64,000 nucleotides of DNA from CAZXEU01 sp964639665 (GCA_964639665.1 CAZXEU010000121.1:1-64000), one strand, 5' to 3'. Positions 8,806 through 18,307 are shown, counted from the stretch's first letter. Notes: generated by a model from the sequence alone, not told the origin. Numbers and translations: made by a program.

Positions 8806-9036
8806 TTATCCCAGCTGCGAATCTATGTGCGCGACGAGGCTTCGAATTGTATTTATTCTTTCCAGGTCAACCGGGGAAATGTCTAGATCGAATTCTTCAT
8901 TCAGCAGCCTGACAAACTCCAGGGCAGCCATGGAAGAAACGCCGGTATCACTGAACTTGATATCCTGATTCAAGTCTCGCCTAAGATCGAGATGCTCCTC
9001 CGCCAGTCTCTGAATTCTATCGAGAGTTGAGGCCAT
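8806..9036 (-). CDS. Acyl-carrier-protein-like protein (second copy)
   Basis: A 76-residue acyl-carrier-type protein. Ser35 in TGVSSMAALEFVRLL aligns with the phosphopantetheine attachment serine, again with serine (Ser34) in place of the usual aspartate before it, the same change as in the copy at 8098-8343. Helix III/IV sequence ISPVDLERINTIRSLVAHID is typical of the family. Starts at ATG 9036 behind a strong ribosome binding site. The two copies differ in most other positions, so they are not a recent duplication. Likely works with the KS-AT-like protein or with an acyl-transfer enzyme elsewhere. Confidence 0.85.
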   Translation of the reverse strand: MASTLDRIQRLAEEHLDLRRDLNQDIKFSDTGVSSMAALEFVRLLNEEFDLDISPVDLERINTIRSLVAHIDSQLG

Positions 9037-9041
9037 ACTAG

Positions 9042-9049
9042 CTCCCCCT
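9042..9049 (-). promoter_or_regulatory. Ribosome binding site of the second carrier-like gene
   Basis: Read leftward the bases are AGGGGGAG, a close Shine-Dalgarno match ending five bases before ATG 9036. It fixes the start of this short gene. Confidence 0.6.
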
Positions 9050-9649
9050 GGGGTATTGACGGGATTTAGGATTCAATGCGCCAAGATGCAATGCAACGGG
9101 TGGATGCCAGGCAGGAGTGAGCAGTCGCAAGAGCCGGATTTTGGGTGGGACTCGTGATACGTCAGCCGGTCAACCCGCCATTTTTGAGGAATATGCCTCA
9201 AAGCCTTGTCAAGTGCAATGCATTGCCGCGCATTCAGGTTACGGCTGCCTTGCGACGTTGCACTCACCACCATTGAAGTGGGCACCGCGCCGCTTCGCGC
9301 TACCTGCTCATGCATCGCAGGCCCACTATGCCCGTGGGCACTTGGCGCTGAACAGCCGACCGGCGTCAGCGCGCGATAGCAAGAAGTAGCAAGCACCTAC
9401 ACTGCTGTCAGGAACCTGGCGAAGCTGCCCCATAAGACGGCTACCGCGGGGAATCTTGCGCTGCACGTGACAGATCCGGCACTGCCGACGCGACAGGACA
9501 CGCCGTGTACTTGCATTTCAGGTACGTACGCGTGCGCGGTGCCGGCCGCAACAATCCATTTTCTCCAGCAGCTTCCGGATGCAGGTTAGCACCGATGCTC
9601 GCCTACCGGGGCTTGGGCACGCACCAGCGTAGCTTCGATCCGGGGGCGG
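9050..9649. other. Intergenic stretch of 600 bases, no gene seen
   Basis: Lies upstream of the second carrier-like gene and downstream of the NCS2 permease gene. Frames of up to about 110 codons exist but carry no motif, membrane segment or ribosome binding site. No tRNA, hairpin terminator or repeat was recognised. Confidence 0.45.
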
Positions 9650-11407
9650 TCAGGCTACCGCTGGCTCTGGAGAGCTTAAACGCACCGTTACCACATCGGT
9701 GTTGTGGTACTGTTGGTGGTGCACCGATGTCGCGAGGTGGCGCAGTATGCGCAGCGAAAGCTCCTTTTCCGCGTCGGACTCGTCCCGTATCTCACCGAGG
9801 AGCACCATTTGATCCTGGATATTCTCCTTCCCTACCGTTGCAATGAACTCAAGCACGACCTCATCCCGCACCCTTTGCGCCGTAAGCGCAAGGCGGCGAA
9901 TTCGTTCTTCGCCGCCAACAGTATCCTGCCTCGAGAGCGTAATGAGCGTTTCCTCGCTTACCGCCTCCAGTCGATCAGCCATCGCAGACGTATACCCATG
10001 CCGATCGGCAAATGCTCTCACAAACTTCGCAATTGTCGGGAGTGATGACATGTCCAGGCCCACCTCGATTCGCCGCCGCCGAGGCTCCATCAACACCATG
10101 ACGGAAGTCATTACAATCGCTACGAGACCTCCAGCCGTCAGCCCGTTGTCGAAGAGTCCTCCCGCTATTTCCGACAGGAATTCCGGATAGATCTCGCCGG
10201 CCTCGAATCCCATTCCGGCAAAAAACGCCACGCCGACCATCAGGCCCTTGCGATAATCGATGCCATCCAGCACGATCATTTTCATGCCGGCTACCAGCAG
10301 TATGGCTACCATGATGGCCACGAATGCGCCGTACACGGGACCCGGAATGGCAAGTAGAACGGCAAGCACCTTGGGCAGGAAGGCTATCACGACCAGTATT
10401 AGGCCCGCGGCAATCCCGACGCGCCTTGCCGCCACCCCTGTGAGGTTGGCCATGGATATGCTGGACGGACGTATGGAGTTTGGCACGGTGGCCGCCAGTC
10501 CCGACAGAAGGTTGCTGATCCCGGCCACGACCAGCGAGCCCTGGATCGCCCTGTAGTCCACCGCGCGCTGCCGGCGCCACGATACGTGCTGAATGCCTAC
10601 AGAATAGCTGATGGTCTGGATGTTGTCGATCAGGGTAACGAACACGAATGCCGGCAACAATACCCAGAAACGTGCCCCGAAGTCCAGCTGCAAGCCGGGC
10701 CAGGCTACGCTTGGCAGGCCCACCCACTGCGCTTCCCGTACCCCATCAAAGTCGTAAATGCCGAGTATTGCAGCCACCAGGGACCCGAATGCTATGCCCG
10801 CAACAGGAGCCCACAGACGAAGCGTGCCCGAGCCCGTCATTGCCATGCAGATCATGACAACGATCGTGCAAAGTGCGCTGACAGGACTGGCCACGGATGT
10901 GGGGCCCGATGGCGCCTCTGCCAACAAGTCAAATGCGATGGGCATTGCCGTGACCCCAATCAGCAGCAAGATTACGCCTGCAACGGTTTGTGTCACGATT
11001 CGCCTGAGTGCCGAGATACGCGTCGAAAGCAGCAGCTGAATGGCTCCGCACGCGATCACCAGACTGGCCAGAAGCGGAATTCCGCCGTCGGCCAGCGCCG
11101 TGATGCTGACCGGCACGAAAGCAATCGTACTTCCCATCATCAGGATGTAACCGGCGCCCACCCTTCCGAAGCGCACTGCCTGGAGTATGGTGGCTATCCC
11201 ACCGACAACAATCGCGGCAAAAACGGCCCAGTACACATAGGCATCACTTCCTTCGACAGCTTGAAAAACGATCAGGGGTATCAGGAGCATGCTCGCAATC
11301 ACCAGGAAAGCCAGCTGCAGACCAAGACCCGCGACCAGATGAAGCGGAGGCCTTTCGTCCGGTTCGAACCGGACTTCGACTAGCCGTCTGGATTCGCTGG
11401 ATGCCAC
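9650..11407 (-). CDS. NCS2-type nucleobase permease with C-terminal anti-sigma/GHKL-like domain
   Basis: A 585-residue fusion. Residues about 25-440 form a xanthine/uracil permease (NCS2/SLC23) with 12 or more hydrophobic segments. Its signature run near residues 275-350 includes TLIDNIQTISYSVGIQ, NLLSGLAATVPNSI and LTGVAARRVGIAAG, then the PGPVYGAF motif. After the last helix (AIVMTSVMVLMEP) come about 125 soluble residues that follow the plan of RsbW-like histidine-kinase-type ATPase domains, from LPTIAKFVRAFADRHG to the closing strand VVTVRL. The N-box asparagine is missing (AVSEETLITL) and no DxGxG box is visible, so ATP binding is doubtful. Likely imports a purine or pyrimidine across the inner membrane; the tail may sense or regulate. 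Starts with GTG 11407. Usual NCS2 proteins end near residue 450. Confidence 0.85.
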   Translation of the reverse strand: MASSESRRLVEVRFEPDERPPLHLVAGLGLQLAFLVIASMLLIPLIVFQAVEGSDAYVYWAVFAAIVVGGIATILQAVRFGRVGAGYILMMGSTIAFVPVSITALADGGIPLLASLVIACGAIQLLLSTRISALRRIVTQTVAGVILLLIGVTAMPIAFDLLAEAPSGPTSVASPVSALCTIVVMICMAMTGSGTLRLWAPVAGIAFGSLVAAILGIYDFDGVREAQWVGLPSVAWPGLQLDFGARFWVLLPAFVFVTLIDNIQTISYSVGIQHVSWRRQRAVDYRAIQGSLVVAGISNLLSGLAATVPNSIRPSSISMANLTGVAARRVGIAAGLILVVIAFLPKVLAVLLAIPGPVYGAFVAIMVAILLVAGMKMIVLDGIDYRKGLMVGVAFFAGMGFEAGEIYPEFLSEIAGGLFDNGLTAGGLVAIVMTSVMVLMEPRRRRIEVGLDMSSLPTIAKFVRAFADRHGYTSAMADRLEAVSEETLITLSRQDTVGGEERIRRLALTAQRVRDEVVLEFIATVGKENIQDQMVLLGEIRDESDAEKELSLRILRHLATSVHHQQYHNTDVVTVRLSSPEPAVA

Positions 11408-12005
11408 GGCAGAAAGGACGCTCCCGATTTGACAATTTGCTCTGGCCCGCCCCCAAAAGTAGCAAGGCCCCGGCGAAGAAATACGGGCTTGCCGCCAGGT
11501 TCAGCAAGAAGGCAATGTCGGGGGCCTTCGGTCCAGGCAGCCCTCCAACAGCGGTAAGGCCACGGAAGGGCAATGCACACAAGAGTGTGCTTATGCTGCC
11601 CCAGCCTTGCCACTTTGTTGCATGCGAGAGAGCCAGCGTACTCCATGCACCCGACGTGGTTGAGGCGCCGGCCAGCCACGGGCTTGTGCATGCATTCCAC
11701 CGTCATTAAGTTGAACCGATGCTTCCAACGACGCCCTGCTCGGCTGATTTTCCCGCACAAAGGGCCTCTGTCGATACAAGCGCGCCTTTGCAGTGGACTC
11801 GAACCTGGCCCGGGAAAGCACACCGGATGCACCCAGAATCTGGCGGGCCATGGAACGACCGAGAAGACCGGACAGCAGGTTTCCCCGACAAGAACTGCAA
11901 ACGGTATCCCGCATTTCGGCGGACCTCAAGGGGCTAAGCCCGGCGACCCGGTCAGGCCGCCTCCGAGCCGGACGCGCACAGTCCAGTCTGCGCCGCGGAG
12001 TCGCC
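11408..12005. other. Divergent intergenic region of 600 bases, no gene seen
   Basis: Separates the leftward permease gene from the rightward outer-membrane gene set. Several overlapping frames are open on both strands, a common artefact at this GC content. The 71 codons just before GTG 12006 are open in the frame of the Wzi-like gene, but they are arginine-rich and would bury its signal peptide, so they are read as non-coding. Confidence 0.45.
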
Positions 12006-13559
12006 GTGCACTTGATTGCGCTGCGGGCGCTCGTACTGGTCGGCACGCTTCTAATTTCCTGTCTCGCAGCCCGGGCCCAGGAGAACCGGCTGCTCCCGGC
12101 AAGCGACTGGGCCTACGACTACATCGTCCGCCTCCAGCAGCGGGGGCACCTCCTGGAATTGAATCCGACATCCGTGCCGTACCGGCACGGCGACATCTGG
12201 GCAGCGCTGCAGCAAATGAACCGCGACGGACTGTCGGCTCCGGAGCGCCACTGGGTAAACCTCTTGGAGAGAGCGATTGCGCCGGAAGAGGGCACCGCGG
12301 TGGGATATACGTTCGAGGCCGCTGCCCGGCTGATCAACAGCGACCGGCTCGACGTCGTGCGACCGCTCGGCGATTCACTCCGATTCTTCTGGCACGGCAC
12401 GCCTGCCACAGTGTACCTGGACACCAGGAACCTCGTGGCAGAATTCGGCCTCAGGCAGGACCGGTACTACGACGACGACCCTGACGGTCTGGATACCGCC
12501 CTTCGCTTGCTTGCGCGAAGTGACCACACGTACGTGGGCTACCACAGCCGCCTTGTGTCCGTCTACGGAGGCCGCTGGAATCACCACTGGGGCGTGCCCG
12601 GCGAGGAAGCCACGCTGCTAAGCGACAATCCGCGCAGCCAGGACCAGCTTGCGATTCGCCTGGGCAGTGGACGCCTGACGGTAAGAGCCGTCCTGGGAGA
12701 GCTCGACAGCGTCACTTCCCGGGGAGATTTTACGGGAAGGGCAGGCGACGATACCGTGCGCGTTGATACCCGGCGGCGCTACCTGGCCGCGCATCGCTGG
12801 GACTACCGGCCGTCGCGGCGCCTGCTGATCAGCTTCATGGAATCTGTGCTCTATTCCGGTGCCAACGCAGGCCTTTCCCTGAAGTACTTCAATCCCGTCC
12901 ATCCTTTTGCATTCGTAGTAGACAACACTCCCAAGAATGAGGAGAATAACGGATTCGTCGCAGGACTACTTTGGGCCCAGCTTGGTCGGCTGACCGTGCA
13001 CGGGCAGCTGACAGTGGACGACATCAGGCTGCAGCGCGGAACCGGCAACGAGTCCGTAACCTTCGGCTTCGCGGGGTCCCTGGCGTATGCATTGCGGTCC
13101 ATTGACCTGAAGGCCACGCTAGCCGCAGTAGCGGCCCGTACGTACAATGCGCCGCAGCCCGAAGGCAAGTACCTGTACCTGAAGCGCGGTCTGGCTACCC
13201 AGTTCAGTGACTACGTAGCCGGATCCGCGGGCGCGGACATCTACCTGGATGGCGTTTTGCCCGGGCTGCGGCTGGCGCCGCGCGTGAACGTGCTGTGGCA
13301 GGGAGCGCGCGATATCCGGCAGCCGTTTCCGTCCAACGATGCTATTCTGGACAATATTCTGGACGGCACGGTGCTGCGCACCATTCGCGGATCGCTGCAG
13401 GTGGCCTACCAACCCGTGGCATGGTGGTGGCTGCGCATGGACGGCGGCTTCAACGCCACGCGCAATGCCGAAAACGTCCGGTCAGCGCGATTTTCCCGCT
13501 TTGTGGGCCTTCTTTCGACCGGTCTGCGCCTGAAAATCGATTATCCTGTCAGACTGTAG
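12006..13559 (+). CDS. Wzi-type capsule assembly outer-membrane barrel protein
   Basis: A 517-residue protein with a signal peptide (hydrophobic LIALRALVLVGTLLISCLA, cleavage after ARA or near it). A beta-barrel pattern follows, with the Wzi-family landmarks VYGGRWNHHWG, YFNPVHPFAFV and NNGFVAGLLW. Family members bind surface polysaccharide or shape its export at the outer membrane; the exact ligand here is unknown. GTG 12006 gives the signal peptide at the N-terminus, with GCGGAG seven bases upstream as ribosome binding site. It is followed after 3 bases by two more outer-membrane genes in the same direction, so it probably heads a three-gene operon. A sugar transferase that could build the polysaccharide lies 7 kb upstream. 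Confidence 0.8.
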   Translation: MHLIALRALVLVGTLLISCLAARAQENRLLPASDWAYDYIVRLQQRGHLLELNPTSVPYRHGDIWAALQQMNRDGLSAPERHWVNLLERAIAPEEGTAVGYTFEAAARLINSDRLDVVRPLGDSLRFFWHGTPATVYLDTRNLVAEFGLRQDRYYDDDPDGLDTALRLLARSDHTYVGYHSRLVSVYGGRWNHHWGVPGEEATLLSDNPRSQDQLAIRLGSGRLTVRAVLGELDSVTSRGDFTGRAGDDTVRVDTRRRYLAAHRWDYRPSRRLLISFMESVLYSGANAGLSLKYFNPVHPFAFVVDNTPKNEENNGFVAGLLWAQLGRLTVHGQLTVDDIRLQRGTGNESVTFGFAGSLAYALRSIDLKATLAAVAARTYNAPQPEGKYLYLKRGLATQFSDYVAGSAGADIYLDGVLPGLRLAPRVNVLWQGARDIRQPFPSNDAILDNILDGTVLRTIRGSLQVAYQPVAWWWLRMDGGFNATRNAENVRSARFSRFVGLLSTGLRLKIDYPVRL

Positions 13560-13562
13560 GCT

Positions 13563-14141
13563 GTGGCATTTCAATTCCGGACTGCGCTGGCTGCGTGCAC
13601 CCTTGTTGGCGCAGCTCCCCTCATGGCACAGGAGCCGTTCTCCACGATTGAGCTTCAGGTGCAGGTAGCCCGGAACATCAACCAGTCCCTCCTGCACGAA
13701 TACTGGGAACCCGGCGTGGGTGGCGCCGCATCGGCATCCTTGCCCTTCTATCTGGGCTTCCTGGAATTCGGCGGCGCGCTGCACCGATACAATGCTGCCA
13801 CGGACGTGCCGGGCTTCGGGGCGCTGTGGCTCTATGGGGGATGGGGGATGCATGCGCTTGTTGCATCCAGACTGAGGCTGGAGGCCGGCCTCCATCTGGG
13901 CAACTACCGCATGTCGTTCGATTCGGCTGGATCCGAGTTTTCCGGCACCATCTCCGAGAGCGAACTGGTCCTGGGTACGTCCTTGCGGGCTGCATTTCGC
14001 CTGACCGGAACCGTCTCGGTTTTCGCTGCCCTGCGGGGACTCAGTGTCCGTACGGACCCGCGATTTGCCCTGTGGTACGCTGCCACCGGCATCAGCGCCA
14101 CGCTAGCCACACCGCCCGCGCTGAGGAGCTTTTTCCGGTGA
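13563..14141 (+). CDS. Secreted or outer-membrane beta-rich protein of unknown function
   Basis: A 192-residue protein with a signal peptide (FRTALAACTLVGAAPLMAQ) followed by alternating hydrophobic strands rich in glycine and aromatics, as in an eight-stranded barrel. No named family is recognised. It begins with GTG 13563 three bases after the Wzi-like gene, and its TGA overlaps the possible GTG start of the next gene, so it is translated as part of this operon. A role with its two outer-membrane neighbours is inferred from position only. Confidence 0.7.
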   Translation: MAFQFRTALAACTLVGAAPLMAQEPFSTIELQVQVARNINQSLLHEYWEPGVGGAASASLPFYLGFLEFGGALHRYNAATDVPGFGALWLYGGWGMHALVASRLRLEAGLHLGNYRMSFDSAGSEFSGTISESELVLGTSLRAAFRLTGTVSVFAALRGLSVRTDPRFALWYAATGISATLATPPALRSFFR

Positions 14142-14143
14142 CC

Positions 14144-16069
14144 ATGCGGCGCATCTGGACCGGGAGAGCCTGGAGCTGCCTGATGCTTGCCCTTCCGCTG
14201 ACCGTCGCGGCACAACCGGACGTGCAGGTGTTCACGGCGGAGGACCTGGCGCAGGCCGGCGTGATCCGCTTCAGCGATATCTTTGCGCTGGCGGATGGAT
14301 GGACCGCCAACTCCACGGCCGGCTATTCCTGGGATGCGGCCGTTACCGGTACGGCGCCCTTTGCGCCTGTTGGCTGGAAGGTGTTTCTGGACGAAAGTCA
14401 AGTGGACCTGCGGCTTCTAGACGGCCAAGACATTAATTCACTGGCGATCTCCTTGACGGAAGTCTGCCGCGTTGAGATCCACTCCAGGCCCACGTTCACA
14501 GCCGGAGTCTTTGCCGCCTCCGGCGCCATACATTTTCAAACGTGCGAGCCGGCGCCAGGCGTTTCGGTGGGCATTTCTGCCGGAGCGGGCAGCCAGACGG
14601 GGGATCCGGGACCATTCAAGTATACTCCGCTGGGTGGACCCAACGTCGACCGCAGCGGCCCCGTCCTGCAAGGAGCAACGGCAGCTTCCAGCGGTGCGTG
14701 GTCCCTTAGGTTGCAGGGACGAGCGGATGAGCACCATGCGACCGACGAGCGCATACGAACACGCGTGCACACGCTCTACGTCGGAGAAAAGGATGCGCGC
14801 ATCTTTCACACGTCCGGACGGGCAGAGTTGGCCCGAACAGGCGTTCGGGCCCGCCACCGCCTCTACGCCAGCGCCATGCGGTCCGAGGATCTCACCTACT
14901 ATAGGGCGCTCGCCCTGGAAGTGCCGGCCGACCACCAGGTGCTGGCTGCGGGACTATCGGGAACCGCTCCCGTCGGGTCCGCTCTGCATTTGCACTATCA
15001 GATGCGTGCCGAGCGGTCCGAGCTCGCAACGAGGCCCAACCCCGACAGCCTGGACATGGATTGGCGCCGTGAGACACTGCGGACCTATGCTTCGCTCGAG
15101 GGCGAGAGCGGCACGACCTCGGCGGAATTCGGAGCGGGAGCCATATACCAGCGCGCCGACCTGCCGGTGGTGGCGCCTGAGGTAGCCTTTGAAAGCTTCG
15201 GCGCTCTTTCCGTAGATCTCGGCGAAGGCCTTGAGGCCCGCGCTGCCGCGCGCCTGGAGCGCACGGACGGCAGCACCGGCCACGCTTTCAGGGGCGCATT
15301 CACCTGGCAGCTGGGTCAACGCCAGAGTGCAGTGCTTACTGCCACGGCGCTACGTCAGGTTCCGGCCATCGAGCGCCCGCTCTGGTACTGGATTGCTCAG
15401 GGTTACGATGCAGCCCGCTTTGAGGGAGCGCCTTTGGCCGAGCCCGCGCACCGCGCAGCATCCCTGGAGGCTGCGTGGGAGCTGCGTCTTGGAGCACGGT
15501 TTGATCTGACCACCTCGGCTACGCTGTGGCGCTACCGAAATCTGCCGGCGGAGGCGCACGAGGCGAACTTCAACCCGACGACCACGGGCCTTGTCGTGCG
15601 CACTGCTGTGCTGGAGTCGTGGGGCTACCTGACAAATCTGGCGGCGAAGGTGAAATTCCGGCCTACTGGCGCTTTCAGCCTTGAAGGCTTCGGCGCCTAT
15701 TCGTATCCCCGGTCGAACGACGCACTCTTCGTGCATGCCTCCCGGCAGCAGCCTACCGTCCTGGCAAGTGTTACGGCGCGCCTTCGCCCGAATGCCCGAT
15801 TCAGCCTCTTCGCCCGTCTCAGATACCGGGGAGGGACCGAATGGCCGCTGTATCGCTATGCTGCAGAAGAGGCGCCCGCCTACTACGCATCCTCCCTGCA
15901 GGCCAGGGCCGTACTGGATCTAACCGTGCAGAAGCGGTTCTGGCAGGACCACATGCGTCTGGGCGCCTCGCTGCGTAACGTGCTGGACCACGCCTACCTG
16001 CTGCATCCCGCGGGGGGTACATCCGGTCTCGGGCTGCACTTCTACGTGCAGCTCTTCGCCGGCCGGTAG
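14144..16069 (+). CDS. TonB-dependent-receptor-like outer-membrane protein
   Basis: A 641-residue protein with a signal peptide (GRAWSCLMLALPLTVAAQ). A plug-like N-terminal region (VFTAEDLAQAGVIRFSDIF to VCRVEIHSRPTF) is followed by a barrel ending in the aromatic strand LGLHFYVQLFAG. It is shorter than classical receptors (700-900) and lacks the regulatory-like domain of the receptor at 40 kb. No clear TonB box is seen, so active transport is uncertain. ATG 14144 is preferred; GTG 14138 overlaps the previous stop and would add two residues. Third gene of the outer-membrane operon. Its stop lies only 7 bases from that of mtnA on the other strand. Confidence 0.75.
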   Translation: MRRIWTGRAWSCLMLALPLTVAAQPDVQVFTAEDLAQAGVIRFSDIFALADGWTANSTAGYSWDAAVTGTAPFAPVGWKVFLDESQVDLRLLDGQDINSLAISLTEVCRVEIHSRPTFTAGVFAASGAIHFQTCEPAPGVSVGISAGAGSQTGDPGPFKYTPLGGPNVDRSGPVLQGATAASSGAWSLRLQGRADEHHATDERIRTRVHTLYVGEKDARIFHTSGRAELARTGVRARHRLYASAMRSEDLTYYRALALEVPADHQVLAAGLSGTAPVGSALHLHYQMRAERSELATRPNPDSLDMDWRRETLRTYASLEGESGTTSAEFGAGAIYQRADLPVVAPEVAFESFGALSVDLGEGLEARAAARLERTDGSTGHAFRGAFTWQLGQRQSAVLTATALRQVPAIERPLWYWIAQGYDAARFEGAPLAEPAHRAASLEAAWELRLGARFDLTTSATLWRYRNLPAEAHEANFNPTTTGLVVRTAVLESWGYLTNLAAKVKFRPTGAFSLEGFGAYSYPRSNDALFVHASRQQPTVLASVTARLRPNARFSLFARLRYRGGTEWPLYRYAAEEAPAYYASSLQARAVLDLTVQKRFWQDHMRLGASLRNVLDHAYLLHPAGGTSGLGLHFYVQLFAGR

Positions 16070-16076
16070 CGCCGTT

Positions 16077-17117
16077 CTATTCGCAAGCGCCTGATGCCAT
16101 CGCCAGCAGGTTCGAATCGTACGGTGGACGCACGATCCCCAGTTCCGTGACTATAGCCGCAATCAGGCGTGCCGGTGTTACGTCAAACGCCGGATTGTAC
16201 GCGTGCACGGAATCGGGCGCCGTGGGCTGGCCAAACCCGTGCGTAATCTCCCGGGAACCCCGCTCTTCGATCACAATGGCTTCTCCGCTCCGCGTGCTGA
16301 AATCCACGGTGGACATCGGAGCCGAGACGTAGAACGGAATGCCGTGCGCGTGTGCCAGCACAGCCAGTCCATAGGTACCGATCTTGTTGGCTGCGTCGCC
16401 ATTGGCCGCAATGCGATCAGCTCCGACCAAGACGGCGTCGATCCCCTGCTGCTGCATCACGTGCCCGGCCATGGAGTCGGTCACCAGCGTGGCAGGGACG
16501 CCCGCACGCGCAAGCTCCCAGGCTGTGATGCGGCTGCCCTGCAGCAGTGGCCGCGTCTCGCCCACCACCGCGCGCAGGGTTACGCCCCGCTCCGCGGCCA
16601 TGAAAAGAGGGGCCAGCGCGGTGCCGTAGCCGGACGTCGCCACGCCTCCGGCATGGCAGTGAGTCATCACCGTCATGCCCTCCCGAAGCAGGCTCAGTCC
16701 GTGCTCCCCGAGCTTTCGGCCGGCTTCCCGGTCCTCCTGCTCAATGGCGCGTGCCTCCTTGAGTAGCGCATTGCGAAGCCTGCTTTGGTCGGCAGCGGCG
16801 AAGCGCTTCAGCACGCGCTCCATGCGCTCCAGCGAATAAAACAGATTCACCGCCGTCGGCCTCGTTTCACCCAGCATCGAAATGGCTTCGCGTGCTGCGC
16901 TGCGCGGCCGCGATACCTCCGTCCCGAGCGCCAAGACCACACCGTAGGCCGCAGCAATGCCAATGGCCGGAGCACCCCGAACACGCAGGGAGCGAATCGC
17001 CTCCGCCATTTGTTCGGGCGTGGCAATGTCCAGCCACACTTCCTCTGACGGCAGCCGTGTCTGGTCCAGGAGCCTGGCCACGTCCCGGGCCTCGTCCCAG
17101 GAGAGCGGAGCCATCAT
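16077..17117 (-). CDS. mtnA: Methylthioribose-1-phosphate isomerase
   Basis: Converts 5-methylthioribose-1-phosphate to 5-methylthioribulose-1-phosphate in methionine salvage, in the cytoplasm. The 346-residue product has the full family layout: RVRGAPAIGIAAAYG near residue 50, the catalytic Cys154 in THCHAGGVATSGYG, and the catalytic Asp234 in GADRIAANGDAANKIGTYG. No other salvage gene (mtnB, mtnD, mtnP) is in the window. The start ATG 17117 overlaps the stop of the PorV-like gene by four bases (ATGA). It is the last gene of a leftward run rsmB, cytochrome protein, PorV-like, mtnA. The link to outer-membrane proteins is positional and unexplained. Confidence 0.95.
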   Translation of the reverse strand: MMAPLSWDEARDVARLLDQTRLPSEEVWLDIATPEQMAEAIRSLRVRGAPAIGIAAAYGVVLALGTEVSRPRSAAREAISMLGETRPTAVNLFYSLERMERVLKRFAAADQSRLRNALLKEARAIEQEDREAGRKLGEHGLSLLREGMTVMTHCHAGGVATSGYGTALAPLFMAAERGVTLRAVVGETRPLLQGSRITAWELARAGVPATLVTDSMAGHVMQQQGIDAVLVGADRIAANGDAANKIGTYGLAVLAHAHGIPFYVSAPMSTVDFSTRSGEAIVIEERGSREITHGFGQPTAPDSVHAYNPAFDVTPARLIAAIVTELGIVRPPYDSNLLAMASGACE

Positions 17118-18307
17118 GGATCCGTACGCGGCGGCCTACGGAATCGCTCGCGTTCCAGACTGAAATGCACCGAGACCCGGTGCGAATAGCCGAGCTCCGA
17201 GGTCAGCCCCCCGAAATCTCCGAATCCGTAGTCGATAGCGAGCGAAGAGAGGCGCAGGCCTGCTCCGGCAGAAGGCACCACACTCCACCCATACGCCGAG
17301 CCGCTCGTCAGCCGGTTCACGCCCGCCCTGAGCGCCACGATGTCGCGAAAGCTGAATTCCATGCCGGCCCTGGGATGGAAGGACAATTCTCCCGCATTAA
17401 TGACCGCCGCCTTCTGCCCGTCGAATGCCACGTCCACATCCAGTCCCACGCTCAGCGTCCCCGTGGTGCCCGCGCGCAGGCGCGCGCCCGATCCCAGCCG
17501 CAGCACCGGCAGGACAAGATAGGTTTCGCCGCGGGGCAGCTCCTGGGCGAACACTTCCTCAAAGGTCTGGCGCTGACCTGTGGCGGGGCTTTCGCCCTCC
17601 AGATCAAAGGCCGATGCGTTTACGCTCCAGCTCTGCAGCATCGTGGAAGCGTCCTGGAGATTGGCGCCGAACACAAACCTGCGGCCGCGCCACTGCGCCC
17701 CGACATCAAAGCTGTACCCCCAGGCATCCGCGAAATCACCTATGGTGCGGCGAATGATCTTGCCCGTCGCTCCCGCCGACAGACCTCTGCCAAAATCCCG
17801 CGCGTAGCTCAGGAAGAAGGCCATGTCCGCCGCGGAAAAGCTGCGGATATACGACTCCGGATTTGCCCTGGGCTGGTTGCGCTCGCCATCCCAGGCGTTT
17901 AGCGTGTTCTTGATGTCATTGACGCCGCTGCGAAAAAAGCTCAGCCCTACCGTCGAAACGGCATCCACGGGATAGGCCGCGCCCGCGTAATCGAAGCTCA
18001 CTATGCCCGCGAAGCGCTCCGCGTGCATGTAGGCTACCTGGGGGTACTCTGCCAGCCCCAGTCCGGCCGGATTCCAGTATGCCGCATCTGCCCCGCCCGT
18101 CAGCGCCACGTGGGCTCCGCCCATGGCCAGCGCGCGCGCTCCCACGCCGCCTGCCAGGAAGTCTGCCCCGTACTTGGCTATCCGCTGGCCGTACGCGTCG
18201 GCTCCTCCACCAGCCGCCCATACCACAATTGCCAGGGCAGACAGACTTCGCCACAATAGGGGGAGGGGCCCTGCGACCCTGGAGAGGCGGAGCGAGATCG
18301 GGATCAT
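17114..18307 (-). CDS. PorV/PorQ-type outer-membrane protein
   Basis: A 397-residue outer-membrane protein of the PorV/PorQ class. The mature start KYGADFLAGGVGARALAMGGAHVALTG and the following AAYWNPAGLG are the hallmark of the family. The rest alternates in barrel fashion (SFDYAGAAYPVDAVSTVGLSFF). PorV helps deliver proteins from the type IX secretion translocon to the surface, while PorQ-like members often have unknown roles; sequence alone does not separate them. A signal peptide (LPLLWRSLSALAIVVWAAGG) precedes the mature part. Start ATG 18307. It follows the cytochrome gene by 9 bases and overlaps mtnA. A sorting-domain cargo and the Plug protein are encoded 12-18 kb away. Confidence 0.85.
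   Translation of the reverse strand: MIPISLRLSRVAGPLPLLWRSLSALAIVVWAAGGGADAYGQRIAKYGADFLAGGVGARALAMGGAHVALTGGADAAYWNPAGLGLAEYPQVAYMHAERFAGIVSFDYAGAAYPVDAVSTVGLSFFRSGVNDIKNTLNAWDGERNQPRANPESYIRSFSAADMAFFLSYARDFGRGLSAGATGKIIRRTIGDFADAWGYSFDVGAQWRGRRFVFGANLQDASTMLQSWSVNASAFDLEGESPATGQRQTFEEVFAQELPRGETYLVLPVLRLGSGARLRAGTTGTLSVGLDVDVAFDGQKAAVINAGELSFHPRAGMEFSFRDIVALRAGVNRLTSGSAYGWSVVPSAGAGLRLSSLAIDYGFGDFGGLTSELGYSHRVSVHFSLERERFRRPPRTDP

Noticed and set aside
5225..9036. A working polyketide biosynthetic cluster
   Set aside because: Condensing and acyl-loading residues are missing, and no reductive, thioesterase, pantetheinyl-transferase or tailoring genes are nearby.
11573..12484. Rightward 303-codon open frame overlapping the Wzi-like gene start
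   Set aside because: It runs in another frame over the Wzi-like coding sequence; proline- and arginine-rich, no motif.
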